From Cryobacterium psychrotolerans (GTDB lineage Bacteria; Actinomycetota; Actinomycetes; Actinomycetales; Microbacteriaceae), in the NCBI RefSeq assembly GCF_900101115.1, contig NZ_FNFU01000009.1, positions 83,834 through 118,274 of the forward strand: a DNA stretch of 34,441 bases, written 5' to 3'. This document shows, piece by piece, positions 1 to 7,900 of this stretch. A model generated the notes under the pieces. That model was not told the origin of the DNA. It saw only the letters and a program-made list of their open reading frames with translations, and ran no database searches. Position 1 is the stretch's first letter. Each line of letters opens with the position of its first letter. The position numbers and the translations under genes were made by a program.

Positions 1-114
1 GGACGGTCGTTGTTGTACGCGGGACGGTCGGCGCGCGGGGCGCGGTCGCCGTACGCGGGACGGTCCTTGTTGTAGGCGGGGCGGTCCGTGCGCGGGGCGC
101 GGTCGCCGTAGGCC
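1..114 (-). repeat. 57-bp tandem repeat inside a coding region
   Basis: Two copies of a 57-bp unit (1-57 and 58-114) differ at only a few bases. They encode 19-residue units of the type RPAYGDRAPRxDRPAYNxD. More degenerate RPAYGDR-like units continue to about 215. The repeat is in frame and looks like a protein repeat, not a CRISPR or satellite. Confidence 0.75.
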
Positions 115-407
115 GGACGCTCGGTGCGGTTCGGGCGGTCGCCGTAGGCAGGACGCTCGTTACGCTGGCCGGTGGCCGGACGCTCGTTGCGGGTGCCGTA
201 GGCCGGACGATCGCCGGACGGACGCTCCGAGGCGCGGGCTGCGCGCTCGTCCGCGTTCCAACGCTGCTTCTTGGGCGCACCCTCGTCAGCACGGTAGCCG
301 CGATGACCGGGGCTCTTGCTGCCCGAGTTGGACCCGCCCCTGCTGGGGCCGCCCTTCGAGGCGTACTTCGGGTCGAAATTCTTTGCTGGCTTCTTGTCAA
401 AAGGCAT
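1..407 (-). CDS. N-terminal part of a probable DEAD-box RNA helicase (3' end outside window)
   Basis: The frame is open from an ATG at 407 to the window edge, giving 135 codons that begin MPFDKKPAKNFDPKYASKGG. After about 50 residues rich in Lys, Gly and Ser, the protein turns into imperfect repeats built on RPAYGDR and RPAYN. A 57-bp unit (19 residues) is present twice at 1-114. Basic, disordered, Arg/Gly/Tyr-rich tails of this kind precede or follow the core of DEAD-box RNA helicases in Microbacteriaceae. That match is from memory and no helicase motif lies inside the window, so the product is tentative. Other RNA-binding proteins are possible. No clear Shine-Dalgarno sequence precedes the ATG. 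The gene is divergent from the GNAT gene across 260 bp. Confidence 0.5.
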   Translation of the reverse strand, partial: MPFDKKPAKNFDPKYASKGGPSRGGSNSGSKSPGHRGYRADEGAPKKQRWNADERAARASERPSGDRPAYGTRNERPATGQRNERPAYGDRPNRTERPAYGDRAPRTDRPAYNKDRPAYGDRAPRADRPAYNNDR

Positions 408-667
408 AACGGTATTTCTGGGTTGTGTTGAGTACATGGCAGAACGACGACGCACATACGCGACGCAACCTGAGCACCCGGGCAGTCGATGGCCGGGCCG
501 TTCACATACAGTGATTTTTCACCAGCGGATTACTGGGAAACCGGCCCATCCTGACTTACAAACCCATCCGCGCACACGTGAAAATAGCGCGGTGTCAAGA
601 GCCGACTTGTCTACGTTACCCGATTGTTGCCCGAAAGTCACGGACAATCGTGGTTTACCCTGTATCA
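408..667. promoter_or_regulatory. Divergent intergenic region, helicase-like gene / GNAT gene
   Basis: These 260 bp are more AT-rich than the flanks and carry the start of both divergent genes. On the minus strand a TTGACA lies at 598-593, but no convincing -10 follows at 15 to 18 bp. GTGATTTTTCAC at 511-522 can form a small hairpin. If the minus-strand transcript starts in the right half of the gap, the helicase-like gene has a long 5' leader, as many cold-inducible helicase mRNAs do; that is inference. Confidence 0.3.
656..661 (+). promoter_or_regulatory. -10 element of a leaderless GNAT transcript
   Basis: TACCCT fits the actinobacterial TANNNT -10 pattern and ends exactly 6 nt before the ATG at 668. 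No Shine-Dalgarno sequence is present. This places the transcription start at or next to the A of the ATG. Confidence 0.5.
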
Positions 668-1126
668 ATGCGTACGACGATCGCCATTGAATCACCCCGG
701 CATCACGATATCGAGGCCCTCCTGGGTCTGAGCGCGGAGTACGCCGAGTCGCTCTATCCGCCGGAGAGCAACTTCCTGCTCGGAGTCGACGAGCTCGAGC
801 AGCCGGGCGTGACCTTCTATGCGGCACGGGACGAGACCGGCCGGGCGCTCGGCATCGCCGCCCTCGTTCCGAGCCCCGGCGACACGGCCGAGCTCAAGCG
901 CATGTTCGTGCATCCGGAGGGCCGCGGGCGCGGTCTCGGCGCCGCCCTGCTCGTCCGGATCGAAGCGGATGCCGCCGCCCGCGGCATCCGCGAAGTCGTG
1001 CTCGAAACCGGGCCGCTGCACGCCGCCGCCCTCGCGCTCTACCGCCGGCAGGGCTACCGGGAGATCGCCCAGTTCGGCCCGTACATCGGGGAGGAATTCA
1101 GTGTCTGTTTCGCAAAAAGCCTCTGA
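668..1126 (+). CDS. GNAT family N-acetyltransferase
   Basis: The 152-residue protein starts MRTTIAIESPRHHDIEAL. It has the GNAT fold signature: strand beta-4 with ELKRMFVHPEGRGRGLGAALL (residues about 76-96), which contains the acetyl-CoA pyrophosphate loop R/QxxGxG/A as GRGRGLGAA, then an LETG strand and an ALALYRRQGYREI helix and turn typical of the C-terminal half. It transfers an acetyl group from acetyl-CoA to an unknown amine. The start at 668 is chosen because the open frame further upstream (from 578) has unlikely composition and 668 has a leaderless -10. The gene overlaps the next one by 26 nt, so the two are translationally linked. The substrate cannot be told from sequence. Confidence 0.85.
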   Translation: MRTTIAIESPRHHDIEALLGLSAEYAESLYPPESNFLLGVDELEQPGVTFYAARDETGRALGIAALVPSPGDTAELKRMFVHPEGRGRGLGAALLVRIEADAAARGIREVVLETGPLHAAALALYRRQGYREIAQFGPYIGEEFSVCFAKSL

Positions 1127-2246
1127 CCGGGAGGAGAACGGCCGCCGCAAGCGGGCCGCCGCACGGCTGAAAGCCGGGGTGCAGCATCCGGAGCTTCTCC
1201 TGGCGGCAAAGGCCGCCCTCGCCGTCGGGATCGCGTGGTCGATCGCGCCGTATCTGCCGGGCGTCGCCAACGACTACCCGTACTACGCCCCGCTCGGGGC
1301 GCTGGTGAGCATGGCTCCCACGTTGATGGGTTCGGTGAAGAACGGCCTGCAGACCGTGGCCGGGCTGGCCATCGGCGTGCTCCTGGCGGGCACGGTCATC
1401 CTGCTGAGCGAGCCGAATGTTTTCACGATTTCGCTCGTGGTCGGCATTGGATTCCTGATCTCGGGAAGCCGCCGGATCACCACGGCCCGGGAGTTCGTGC
1501 CCGTCACCGCGTTGTTCGTGCTGATCGTGGGAGGGCCGAACGCGGACTCGTACTCGATCGGGTACCTGGTGCAGGTGTGCCTCGGCATTTCCGTCGGCCT
1601 GGCCGTCAACCTGCTGATCCTGCCGCCGCTCAGGCAGGACGCCGCCGCGGCAGAGCTCTCGCGCTTCCGCACCACCCTGGCCCGACACCTCCGCGAGATC
1701 AGTGAAGCCCTGACCGAGAGCTGGCCGCCGGAGCACGAAGTCTGGGCGACACGCGGCGACATGCTCAGCCGGACGGCGAGCGAGGTGCGTGCGGCGGTCA
1801 TGCACGCGGACGAAAGCCGCAAGGGCAACCCGCGCGCACTCATCCACCGCCGGGACCTGCTGGCCGCTTATGACGACGTGGCAGCGCTGGAGACGGTGTC
1901 TTTCCATGTGCGGAACCTGACCGACGTGCTCGCCGGGGCGGTCTGGGGCGACCCGCTCCCGGTCGAGGTGCCCGCCGAACTGCGGCCTTCCCTCGGCGCC
2001 GCCATCCGCTCGGTGGCCCGGATCCTGGACGAGTGGGACTCCGGCACCGGGGTGCTGGCGCCGCCCCGCGACGAGGCCGAGGCGGGACTGAAATCGCTCA
2101 GGGCCGAGCTGGAGCGGCAACGGCACTCCGGAGCCGAGACGATCAGCGCCGCGTCCGCGATCGACATGGACCTGCGGCGCATCCTCGTCGCCCTGCGCCC
2201 CAGCGTCGAGCGCGACGCCGAGGACATCCCCACCCCTGCCCCCTGA
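1101..2246 (+). CDS. FUSC-type / aromatic acid exporter-like membrane protein
   Basis: The 381-residue protein starts at a GTG preceded by a strong Shine-Dalgarno sequence (GGGGAGGA, 1087-1094), inside the end of the GNAT gene. A basic N-terminus (about 25 residues) is followed by about five hydrophobic segments up to roughly residue 175, ending near LAVNLLILPPL, and then by a long charged, helical, cytoplasmic C-terminal half. This half-membrane, half-soluble layout matches the FUSC/ArAE group (fusaric acid resistance, aromatic acid export), of which it would be a single-unit version. The exported substrate is unknown. A position downstream of an acetyltransferase suggests a small detoxification pair, which is only inference. 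Confidence 0.7.
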   Translation: MSVSQKASDREENGRRKRAAARLKAGVQHPELLLAAKAALAVGIAWSIAPYLPGVANDYPYYAPLGALVSMAPTLMGSVKNGLQTVAGLAIGVLLAGTVILLSEPNVFTISLVVGIGFLISGSRRITTAREFVPVTALFVLIVGGPNADSYSIGYLVQVCLGISVGLAVNLLILPPLRQDAAAAELSRFRTTLARHLREISEALTESWPPEHEVWATRGDMLSRTASEVRAAVMHADESRKGNPRALIHRRDLLAAYDDVAALETVSFHVRNLTDVLAGAVWGDPLPVEVPAELRPSLGAAIRSVARILDEWDSGTGVLAPPRDEAEAGLKSLRAELERQRHSGAETISAASAIDMDLRRILVALRPSVERDAEDIPTPAP

Positions 2247-2320
2247 AGGGGATTCGCGGTTGGGGCAGGAGGGGAACTATCCTCATCTCACCCGCCCCCA
2301 CCATTCACCCCGGAGCAGCC

Positions 2321-3322
2321 GTGACACCTGGTCGTCGCCCGTCCCGCCGCATCCGGCTTCTCGCCATCGCCTGCGCGGGCGGAATCGCCGTGGCGGCCAC
2401 GGCCCTCCTCGGCGGGTTCCACACCGAACTGCACCCGGTCACGCCCGACGAGCCCGGCGCCACCCGGAGCGAACTCGTCACGACCGAGGTCGTCGGCATC
2501 CGCACCTTCAGCCGGCCAGACGGCATCAGCGTGGCCACGGATGTCGTGTACGGCACCCAGTCGGACGGCGCGCTGCTCACCCTCGACGTCTGCTCGCCCA
2601 CCGGCGACGCCGAGGCGGGTGGGTTGCGCCCGGCCGTCGTCTCCATCCACGGCGGCAGCTGGGCTCGCGGCGACAAGGGCAACTCCGACTGGCGGGCCGT
2701 GTGCACCTGGCTCGCCAGCGAGGGATTCGTCGCCTACTCGGTGAACTACCGCCTCGTGCCGGATGCCCTGTTCCCGGCCGCCATCGACGACCTGGGCCTC
2801 GCGGTCGAGTGGATCCGCCAGGCGGAGAACGCCGCGCAGTACGGCATCGACCCCGACCGCATCGGCGCGTTCGGCGGCTCGGCCGGCGGCAACCTGGCCG
2901 CCCTCCTCGGCGCGCGCGGATCGGGGTCCCTGACCGAGGGCGCGCGCGTCGCCGCGGTCGCAGAGCTCTCCGGTCCGACCGACCTGGGCCACGAGGCGCT
3001 CGTGGTCGGCAACGCGCCCGCCGGGCTGCAGCGGATCGTGCAGAGCTACCTCGGCTGCGACTCGCTGGCCGACTGCCCGCAGGCCGGCGCCGCATCGCCG
3101 CATCGCGAACTCGACCCGAGCGACCCACCCGTCTTCATCGGCGCGGCCGCAGAGGAGTTCATCCCGCTCGCCCAGTCCATCGGGTACGCCTCCAGGCTCG
3201 ACCGGCTCGGCATCCCGAACGAGCTGGTGACCGTGCCCGGCACCCTGCACTCGATCGGCATCCTCGACGCGGCCATGCGCGTGAAGGTCGCCGCGTTCCT
3301 GCACCGGCACCTCGGCACCTAA
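2321..3322 (+). CDS. Secreted or membrane-anchored alpha/beta hydrolase, HSL-type esterase
   Basis: The 333-residue protein begins with a GTG, a basic stretch (GRRPSRRIRLL) and a hydrophobic segment at residues 13-31, so it is exported or anchored by a signal peptide. The catalytic domain follows the hormone-sensitive-lipase pattern: oxyanion motif HGGSW at 110-114, nucleophile elbow GGSAGG at 185-190 with Ser187, and a C-terminal LHS motif supplying the His. At the usual acidic position the sequence reads AAAEEFIPL, so Glu replaces the more common Asp. BD-FAE-like esterases of this type hydrolyse short acyl esters; the substrate is unknown. A TATCCT at 2278-2283 could be the -10. The gene is convergent with the IclR gene, with a palindrome between them. 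Confidence 0.8.
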   Translation: MTPGRRPSRRIRLLAIACAGGIAVAATALLGGFHTELHPVTPDEPGATRSELVTTEVVGIRTFSRPDGISVATDVVYGTQSDGALLTLDVCSPTGDAEAGGLRPAVVSIHGGSWARGDKGNSDWRAVCTWLASEGFVAYSVNYRLVPDALFPAAIDDLGLAVEWIRQAENAAQYGIDPDRIGAFGGSAGGNLAALLGARGSGSLTEGARVAAVAELSGPTDLGHEALVVGNAPAGLQRIVQSYLGCDSLADCPQAGAASPHRELDPSDPPVFIGAAAEEFIPLAQSIGYASRLDRLGIPNELVTVPGTLHSIGILDAAMRVKVAAFLHRHLGT

Positions 3323-3327
3323 TACGG

Positions 3328-3388
3328 GTTGAGTCGCGGAGAAAGTACCTCCGTTGTGAAATTGAAGGTACTTGGTCCGCAACTGAGC
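3328..3388. terminator. Imperfect 25-bp palindrome between convergent genes
   Basis: The arms are 3328-3352 and 3364-3388, pairing at about 19 of 25 positions (core GCGGAnnnAGTACCT), with an 11-nt loop. It lies just after the esterase stop and 26 bp from the iclR stop. It can act as a bidirectional terminator although no U-tract follows. The 11-nt loop and the GAAGGT at the start of the right arm are shared with the elements at 10244 and 22382. Confidence 0.55.
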
Positions 3389-3413
3389 GGGGAGACTCCC
3401 GGGGGCGTTCCCC

Positions 3414-4223
3414 TCAGACCGCCTGCCGGCCACGGATGCGCCGGGAGAGCTCGGCCGCCGTGCCCGAGATCCTCTCGGCCAGGGCCGGCCACTCCGACTC
3501 CGCGATCGCGTCGCGGGGAAAGGTCACCGCGATGCTCGCGGCCGGCCAGCCGGCGTGGTCGCGCACGGCCACCGCGACCGAGGCCATGCCGGCGGTGATC
3601 TCGCCGTCCTCCTGCGCGTACCCCTGGCGGCGCACCTGGTCGAGCAGGCGGCGCAGCTCGGTCGAGGTGCGCGGCCCCCGGCCGTCCCGCTCCTGGAAGG
3701 CGGCCGCATTGGGGTACAGCGCCCGCAGCTGGGCCGCCGGCAGCGCGGCCAGGAGCGCGCGGCCGCTCGCGGTGAGGTGTCCGGGCAGGCGCACCCCGAC
3801 ATCCGTCACCAGCGACGGCCTGCGGGGCGCGCGTTCCTCGACCAGGTAGATGACGTCGCGGCCGTGCAGCACGACGAGGTGCGCGCTCTCGCCGAGCCGG
3901 TCAACGAGCTGCGCGACCAGCGGGCGGCCGAGGTGCGAGAGCGGCTCCTGGCGGGAGAACCCCGTGCTCAGCTCGAAGGCGGCCAGGCCCAGCCCGTAGC
4001 GCCGTTCCTCGGGCAGGTGCACGACGAAGCCGCGCTCGGCGAGCACGGCGAGCAGCTGGTAGACGGTCGACCGGGGCAGGCCGAGCGCGGTCGCAATGGC
4101 GGAGGCGGGCACCGGCCCGCGCTGGGTCGCGAGGTGGGACAGGATGCGCAGCGTGCCCTCCGCCGCGGGAACCTTGGACCGCGCCGACCCCTGGGGCGGT
4201 GTCGATTCCTCCGCCTGCGCCAT
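3414..4223 (-). CDS. IclR family transcriptional regulator, probable regulator of hutH
   Basis: The 269-residue protein starts MAQAEESTPPQGS. After a short linker comes an IclR winged helix (about residues 20-80: GTLRILSHLATQRGPVPASAIATALGLPRSTVYQLL) and then the effector-binding domain (about 95-265) with the LTASGRALLAALP segment common to the family. The open frame extends upstream to 4355 but that part overlaps hutH, so the ATG at 4223, with a G-rich stretch just upstream, is preferred. It is divergent from hutH by 97 bp, and a 16-bp palindrome lies in that gap. IclR proteins control histidine utilisation in Corynebacterium (HutR). Here it most likely senses urocanate or histidine and controls hutH and itself. 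Confidence 0.85.
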   Translation of the reverse strand: MAQAEESTPPQGSARSKVPAAEGTLRILSHLATQRGPVPASAIATALGLPRSTVYQLLAVLAERGFVVHLPEERRYGLGLAAFELSTGFSRQEPLSHLGRPLVAQLVDRLGESAHLVVLHGRDVIYLVEERAPRRPSLVTDVGVRLPGHLTASGRALLAALPAAQLRALYPNAAAFQERDGRGPRTSTELRRLLDQVRRQGYAQEDGEITAGMASVAVAVRDHAGWPAASIAVTFPRDAIAESEWPALAERISGTAAELSRRIRGRQAV

Positions 4224-4250
4224 CCGTTCGCCCTGCCCGGTCCGTGAAGT

Positions 4251-4266
4251 GTCCGGGATACCGGAC
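4251..4266. promoter_or_regulatory. Probable IclR operator in the iclR-hutH gap
   Basis: GTCCGGGATACCGGAC is a perfect palindrome of two 6-bp arms around GATA. It is 28 bp from the iclR start and 22 bp upstream of the putative hutH -35. Position and symmetry fit an operator for the divergent IclR regulator. I do not see the same word upstream of the hutU operon. Confidence 0.5.
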
Positions 4267-4287
4267 GGTTCCGAGTCTAGACACGTT

Positions 4288-4314
4288 TTGACGGGGCCGT
4301 CGGTGGTGTGCAAT
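4288..4314 (+). promoter_or_regulatory. hutH: Possible hutH promoter
   Basis: TTGACG at 4288-4293 is a good -35. TGCAAT at 4309-4314 matches four of six -10 bases and ends 6 nt before the hutH ATG, but the spacer is only 15 bp. If correct, hutH mRNA is leaderless, which fits the lack of a usefully spaced Shine-Dalgarno sequence. Confidence 0.35.
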
Positions 4315-4320
4315 CGGAGT

Positions 4321-5871
4321 ATGACCTTCTCCGCAGCATCCGTCACCGTGGGCACAGGCCCGGTGTCCTTCGCCGACGTCGTCGCCGTGGCCCGTCAGGG
4401 CGCCCCGATCACGCTCGACCCGACCGCGCTCGAGGGGGTCGCCGCCACCCGGCGCATCATCGACGCGCTGGCCGAGGACGTCGACCCGCACTACGGCATC
4501 TCGACCGGCTTCGGCGCCCTCGCCACGACCTTCATCACCGCGGATCGCCGCGCCCAGCTGCAGGCGAGCCTCGTGCGGTCGCACGCGGCCGGCAGCGGGC
4601 CGGAGGTCGAACGCGAGGTCGTGCGCGCGCTCATGCTGCTGCGGCTCTCGACGCTGATGACCGGGCGCACGGGCGTGCGCCCCGCCACGGCGCAGACCTA
4701 CGCCGCCCTGCTCAATGCCGGAATCACCCCGATCGTGCGCGAATACGGCTCGCTCGGCTGCTCGGGCGACCTCGCCCCCCTGGCTCACTGCGCGCTGGCG
4801 ATCATGGGCGAGGGCGAGGTGCGGGATGCCGCCGGCACCTGGCTGCACGCCGGCGACGCCCTGCGGGCGGCCGGCATCGAAGCGGTCGTGCTCGCCGAAA
4901 AGGAAGGGCTGGCCCTGATCAATGGCACCGACGGCATGCTCGGCATGCTGGTGCTCGCTCTCGACGACCTCGCCCTGCTGCTGACGACCGCCGACATCGC
5001 CGCGGCGATGAGCGTCGAGGCACTCCTCGGCACGGATGCCACGTTCGCCGCCGACCTGCAGGCCCTCCGCCCCCAAATGGGCCAGGCCCTGAGCGCGGCG
5101 AACCTGCGCGCCCTGCTTGCCGGCTCCCCCCTGCTCGCCAGCCACGCCGGGCCCGAGGACCCGACCGTGCAGGATGCGTACTCGCTGCGCTGCTCGCCGC
5201 AGGTGCACGGCGCGGCCAGGGACACTGCCGGCCACGCCGCGATGATCGCCGGCCGGGAGCTCGAGAGCGCGGTGGACAATCCGGTCGTGACGCTCGACGG
5301 CCGCGTCGAGTCCAACGGCAACTTCCACGGCGCCCCGGTCGGCTACGTGCTCGACTTCCTCGCCATCGCCGCGGCGGATGTCGCCAGCATGAGCGAGCGC
5401 CGCACCGACCGCCACCTCGACGCGTCCAGGAACAAGGGCCTCCCCCCGTTCCTCGCCCACGAGGTCGGCGTCGACTCCGGCCTGATGATCGCGCAGTACA
5501 CGGCGGCCGGGATCGTGTCAGAGCTGAAGCGGCTGGCGGCGCCGGCATCCGTCGACTCGATCCCCTCGTCGGCCATGCAGGAGGACCACGTGTCGATGGG
5601 CTGGGCGGCCGCACGCAAGCTCCGCAAGTCGATCGACGGCCTGGGCCGCGTGCTGGCGATCGAGATCATGACCGCCGCCCGGTCGCTCGACCTGCGGGCG
5701 CCCCTGCTGCCCGGCCCGGCAACCGCGGCCGTGCGCGACCTGGTGCGCACGGTCGCCGACGGGCCGGGTCACGACCGGTTCCTGTCGCCGGAAATCGAGG
5801 CGATCGTCGGGCTGGTCCAGACCGGTGCGGTGCGGGATGCCGCCGGGCAGGTTGCCCCCGCCCTGCACTGA
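4321..5871 (+). CDS. hutH: Histidine ammonia-lyase
   Basis: The 516-residue enzyme converts L-histidine to urocanate and ammonia, the first step of histidine breakdown, in the cytoplasm. The family's landmarks are present: YGISTGFG at 58-65, the prosthetic-group loop GSLGCSGDLAPL at 143-154, EKEGLALINGTDGMLG, QDAYSLRCSPQVHGA, and NPV with SNGNFHG. The MIO cofactor here would form from Cys147-Ser148-Gly149 and not Ala-Ser-Gly, as in Streptomyces HutH. Length is normal. It is transcribed alone, divergent from an IclR gene, and separated from hutU by a cell-wall hydrolase gene, so lyase and downstream steps may be controlled separately. Aromatic ammonia-lyases with other substrates are the only real alternative; the nearby hut genes argue against that. 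Confidence 0.95.
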   Translation: MTFSAASVTVGTGPVSFADVVAVARQGAPITLDPTALEGVAATRRIIDALAEDVDPHYGISTGFGALATTFITADRRAQLQASLVRSHAAGSGPEVEREVVRALMLLRLSTLMTGRTGVRPATAQTYAALLNAGITPIVREYGSLGCSGDLAPLAHCALAIMGEGEVRDAAGTWLHAGDALRAAGIEAVVLAEKEGLALINGTDGMLGMLVLALDDLALLLTTADIAAAMSVEALLGTDATFAADLQALRPQMGQALSAANLRALLAGSPLLASHAGPEDPTVQDAYSLRCSPQVHGAARDTAGHAAMIAGRELESAVDNPVVTLDGRVESNGNFHGAPVGYVLDFLAIAAADVASMSERRTDRHLDASRNKGLPPFLAHEVGVDSGLMIAQYTAAGIVSELKRLAAPASVDSIPSSAMQEDHVSMGWAAARKLRKSIDGLGRVLAIEIMTAARSLDLRAPLLPGPATAAVRDLVRTVADGPGHDRFLSPEIEAIVGLVQTGAVRDAAGQVAPALH

Positions 5872-5904
5872 CGGACGTCGCCGGGGGGACCGCCAGACGG
5901 GTGG

Positions 5905-5933
5905 TTGTGCCCCCCATGCCCCCATGCGATACT
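5905..5933 (+). promoter_or_regulatory. Promoter of the M23 peptidase gene
   Basis: TTGTGC (5905-5910) and GATACT (5928-5933) are separated by 17 bp. Predicted transcription start is near 5940, giving a leader of about 65 nt before the ATG at 6005. The 133-bp gap to hutH holds no other recognisable signal. Confidence 0.45.
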
Positions 5934-6004
5934 GGCGCCACGCCGGCCTGTCCTGCTCCGGCGCACCGAACCATCCATACCCCGAAGATGGATTGACGAT
6001 CGTG

Positions 6005-7732
6005 ATGTTGCAGCAGCCGAACGGTATCCCCCAGCGCCTCCCGGGCGTCGGGATGTCGCGCCGCATGGGCTTTCCGATCGCAGTCGTTCTCGCGGTATCG
6101 CTCGTGGTCTTCGGGGCCCCCGCGATGGCGAGCGCAGCGGATTCCGCGCCCGACCCTGCGCCGACGGCAGCCTCGGACCCGACGATTTCCGACCCGGCGA
6201 TTTCGGACCCGGCGATTTCCGACCCGGCTGTCGTACCGACGACCCCGGACCTGTCGGGCGCCGACCCGACGGCGCCTCTCGTCGACGCGGCCCCCGTGCC
6301 GGCGCCCGTCACCGACACCCCACCCGTCGTGGAGCCGGATCCCAGTGGCGATCCCGGCCCCGGCGGAGAGCCTGACCCCGGGACGGACCCCGAACCCGTC
6401 GCAGACCCGGACCCCAGCGGCAATCCGACACCGACTGTCGATCCCGAACCCACTGTCGAACCCGCGGTGGATCCCGAACCCACGGTCGATCCCGGCGCAG
6501 ACCCCGATCCCGCGGGGGAGCCGGATCCCGACCCCGCGCCCGGCACGCCCAATGCGCCGGCCCCGCCGGCACCACCTTCCCCGCCAACTCCGGCGGCCGA
6601 AGTAGACCCCATCCCTCAGCAAGTCAACCGGCCGTCAGCGTCCCTGCTCGCGGAGCGCGCCGCCGCCGCAGCCGCCGCCCGCGCCGAGGCCGAACGCGCA
6701 GCGCAGGAACAGGCAGCAGCAGCACGGACTGCGGCGGAGCGGGCGGCAGCGTATGCCGAAGCGCTGGCCGAGGTGGCGAGCGCCCAGGCCGCCTACGACG
6801 CAGCGAAGCTCGGCTACGCGTCGGCCAAGGCCGAGTTCGACGCCGCCCTGGCCCGGGTCGACCTGGTCCACGCGCTGGCCGAGGAGGCCGCTGCCACCGC
6901 TGATGCGTCCAAGCGTGTCCTGGCCGCGTTGATTCGATCCCTGGCGCAGCACCAGTCCGGCACAGCGACCGCCGACGTCCTGCTCGGCGCGCAGAACGGC
7001 GCCGACCTGCTGTACCAGTTGGGCACACTCGACAAACTGGCGCAGCTGACCGGCAGCATCGACGCCATCCGCGCTCGCTCTGAGGCCGACACCCTGCGGG
7101 CGCTTTCCCTGTCCGAGCAGGAGGCCACGGCCCAGCAGACCGTGCAGAACGTCCCGATCGCAGAAACCCTCACCGCCATGCAGGCGGCCGAGGCCGCCCT
7201 GCAGGCCGCCACCGCGCGGCTGGCCCTCCTGTCCGTCAGCGCTCCGGTCGGGATGTCCGGGCTGACCCCGATCGCCAACACGCTCGCGGCGATGCCGGCC
7301 GGACGACCGACCGCGCAGGGCTGGGTGACGCCCGCCGTCGGCAGCATCAACGACGTCTTCGGCCCCAGGCCCACGCGACCCGCTCCCGGTGTGGGCGCCG
7401 TTCACTACGGCACCGACATCGGGGCATCCTGCGGAGCGGCGATCTACGCGGCGAACTCCGGGGTGGTCGTGGCCGTCGGTTCCGTGGGCACCTACGGCAA
7501 CTGGATCCTCATCGACCACGGCAACGGGGTGGAGACCGGGTACGCGCACGTGGCCCCCGGCCAGACCCTCGTGGCGGTCGGCGACGCCGTCATCGCCGGA
7601 GAGGTCATTGCCGGCGTCGGCAGCACCGGCGCATCCACCGGATGCCACCTGCACTTCGAAGTGAGGGTGAACGGCTCGCGGGTCGATGGCCAGGCGTATC
7701 TGGCCGAGCGCGGAGTCGTTCTCGGCCGCTGA
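6005..7732 (+). CDS. Secreted M23 (LytM-type) murein hydrolase with Pro/Asp-rich linker and coiled coil
   Basis: The 575-residue protein has a signal peptide (hydrophobic core FPIAVVLAVSLVVFG, cleavage near AMASA), then about 150 residues dominated by Pro, Asp, Glu and Gly with short repeats such as DPAIS and DPEPTV. An Ala-rich coiled coil follows (about 215-420), and a C-terminal M23 domain from about 455. The zinc and catalytic residues are all visible: HYGTD (His467, Asp471), YAH (His515) and HLHFEV (His548, His550). It should therefore be an active endopeptidase cutting peptidoglycan cross-bridges, unlike EnvC-type activators that lack ligands. Starts at GTG 6002 or ATG 6053 are possible; none has a good Shine-Dalgarno sequence. 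Its place inside the hut region looks accidental. Confidence 0.85.
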   Translation: MLQQPNGIPQRLPGVGMSRRMGFPIAVVLAVSLVVFGAPAMASAADSAPDPAPTAASDPTISDPAISDPAISDPAVVPTTPDLSGADPTAPLVDAAPVPAPVTDTPPVVEPDPSGDPGPGGEPDPGTDPEPVADPDPSGNPTPTVDPEPTVEPAVDPEPTVDPGADPDPAGEPDPDPAPGTPNAPAPPAPPSPPTPAAEVDPIPQQVNRPSASLLAERAAAAAAARAEAERAAQEQAAAARTAAERAAAYAEALAEVASAQAAYDAAKLGYASAKAEFDAALARVDLVHALAEEAAATADASKRVLAALIRSLAQHQSGTATADVLLGAQNGADLLYQLGTLDKLAQLTGSIDAIRARSEADTLRALSLSEQEATAQQTVQNVPIAETLTAMQAAEAALQAATARLALLSVSAPVGMSGLTPIANTLAAMPAGRPTAQGWVTPAVGSINDVFGPRPTRPAPGVGAVHYGTDIGASCGAAIYAANSGVVVAVGSVGTYGNWILIDHGNGVETGYAHVAPGQTLVAVGDAVIAGEVIAGVGSTGASTGCHLHFEVRVNGSRVDGQAYLAERGVVLGR

Positions 7733-7838
7733 CCCGACGCGACCGGTTTCGGCGGTCGGCGTTCGGCGTCGGTAGGGCGCGTTCGGCGTCGGCGTGGCGC
7801 CTCATCCGCGGAGCGGGGCATGGTGCGCGGCCCACGTC

Positions 7839-7866
7839 TTGCCATTGCATGACATTTGTATTTTAC
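7839..7866 (+). promoter_or_regulatory. AT-rich promoter region of the hutU operon
   Basis: The 168-bp gap 7733-7900 ends in the most AT-rich stretch of the hut region. TTGCCA (7839-7844) with TTTTAC (7861-7866) gives a 16-bp spacer; TATTTT at 7859-7864 is an alternative -10 but sits too close. The IclR start follows 35 bp on, with a clear Shine-Dalgarno sequence (GAAGGAGC). The left part of the gap only holds GTTCGGCGTCGG twice. Confidence 0.35.
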
Positions 7867-7900
7867 TAGGTGACAGACCAAGCATCGAAGGAGCAGCACC

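Noticed and set aside
1..215. Repeat block as a CRISPR array
   Set aside because: The units are in-frame protein repeats without unique spacers, and no cas genes are near.
593..598. TTGACA on the minus strand as promoter of the helicase-like gene
   Set aside because: No acceptable -10 follows at 15 to 18 bp, so I only mention it in the intergenic entry.
3901..5460. Minus-strand open frame opposite hutH
   Set aside because: Antisense to hutH, with no motif and unlikely composition; it only becomes protein-like where it runs parallel to the real IclR gene in another frame.
6005..7732. Non-catalytic EnvC-like activator
   Set aside because: All zinc ligands (HxxxD, H, HLH) are present, so it should be an active peptidase.
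7805..7815. TCCGCGGA palindrome as an operator of the second IclR protein
   Set aside because: It is only 8 bp of pure GC-rich symmetry, expected by chance at this composition, and unlike the 16-bp site near hutH.
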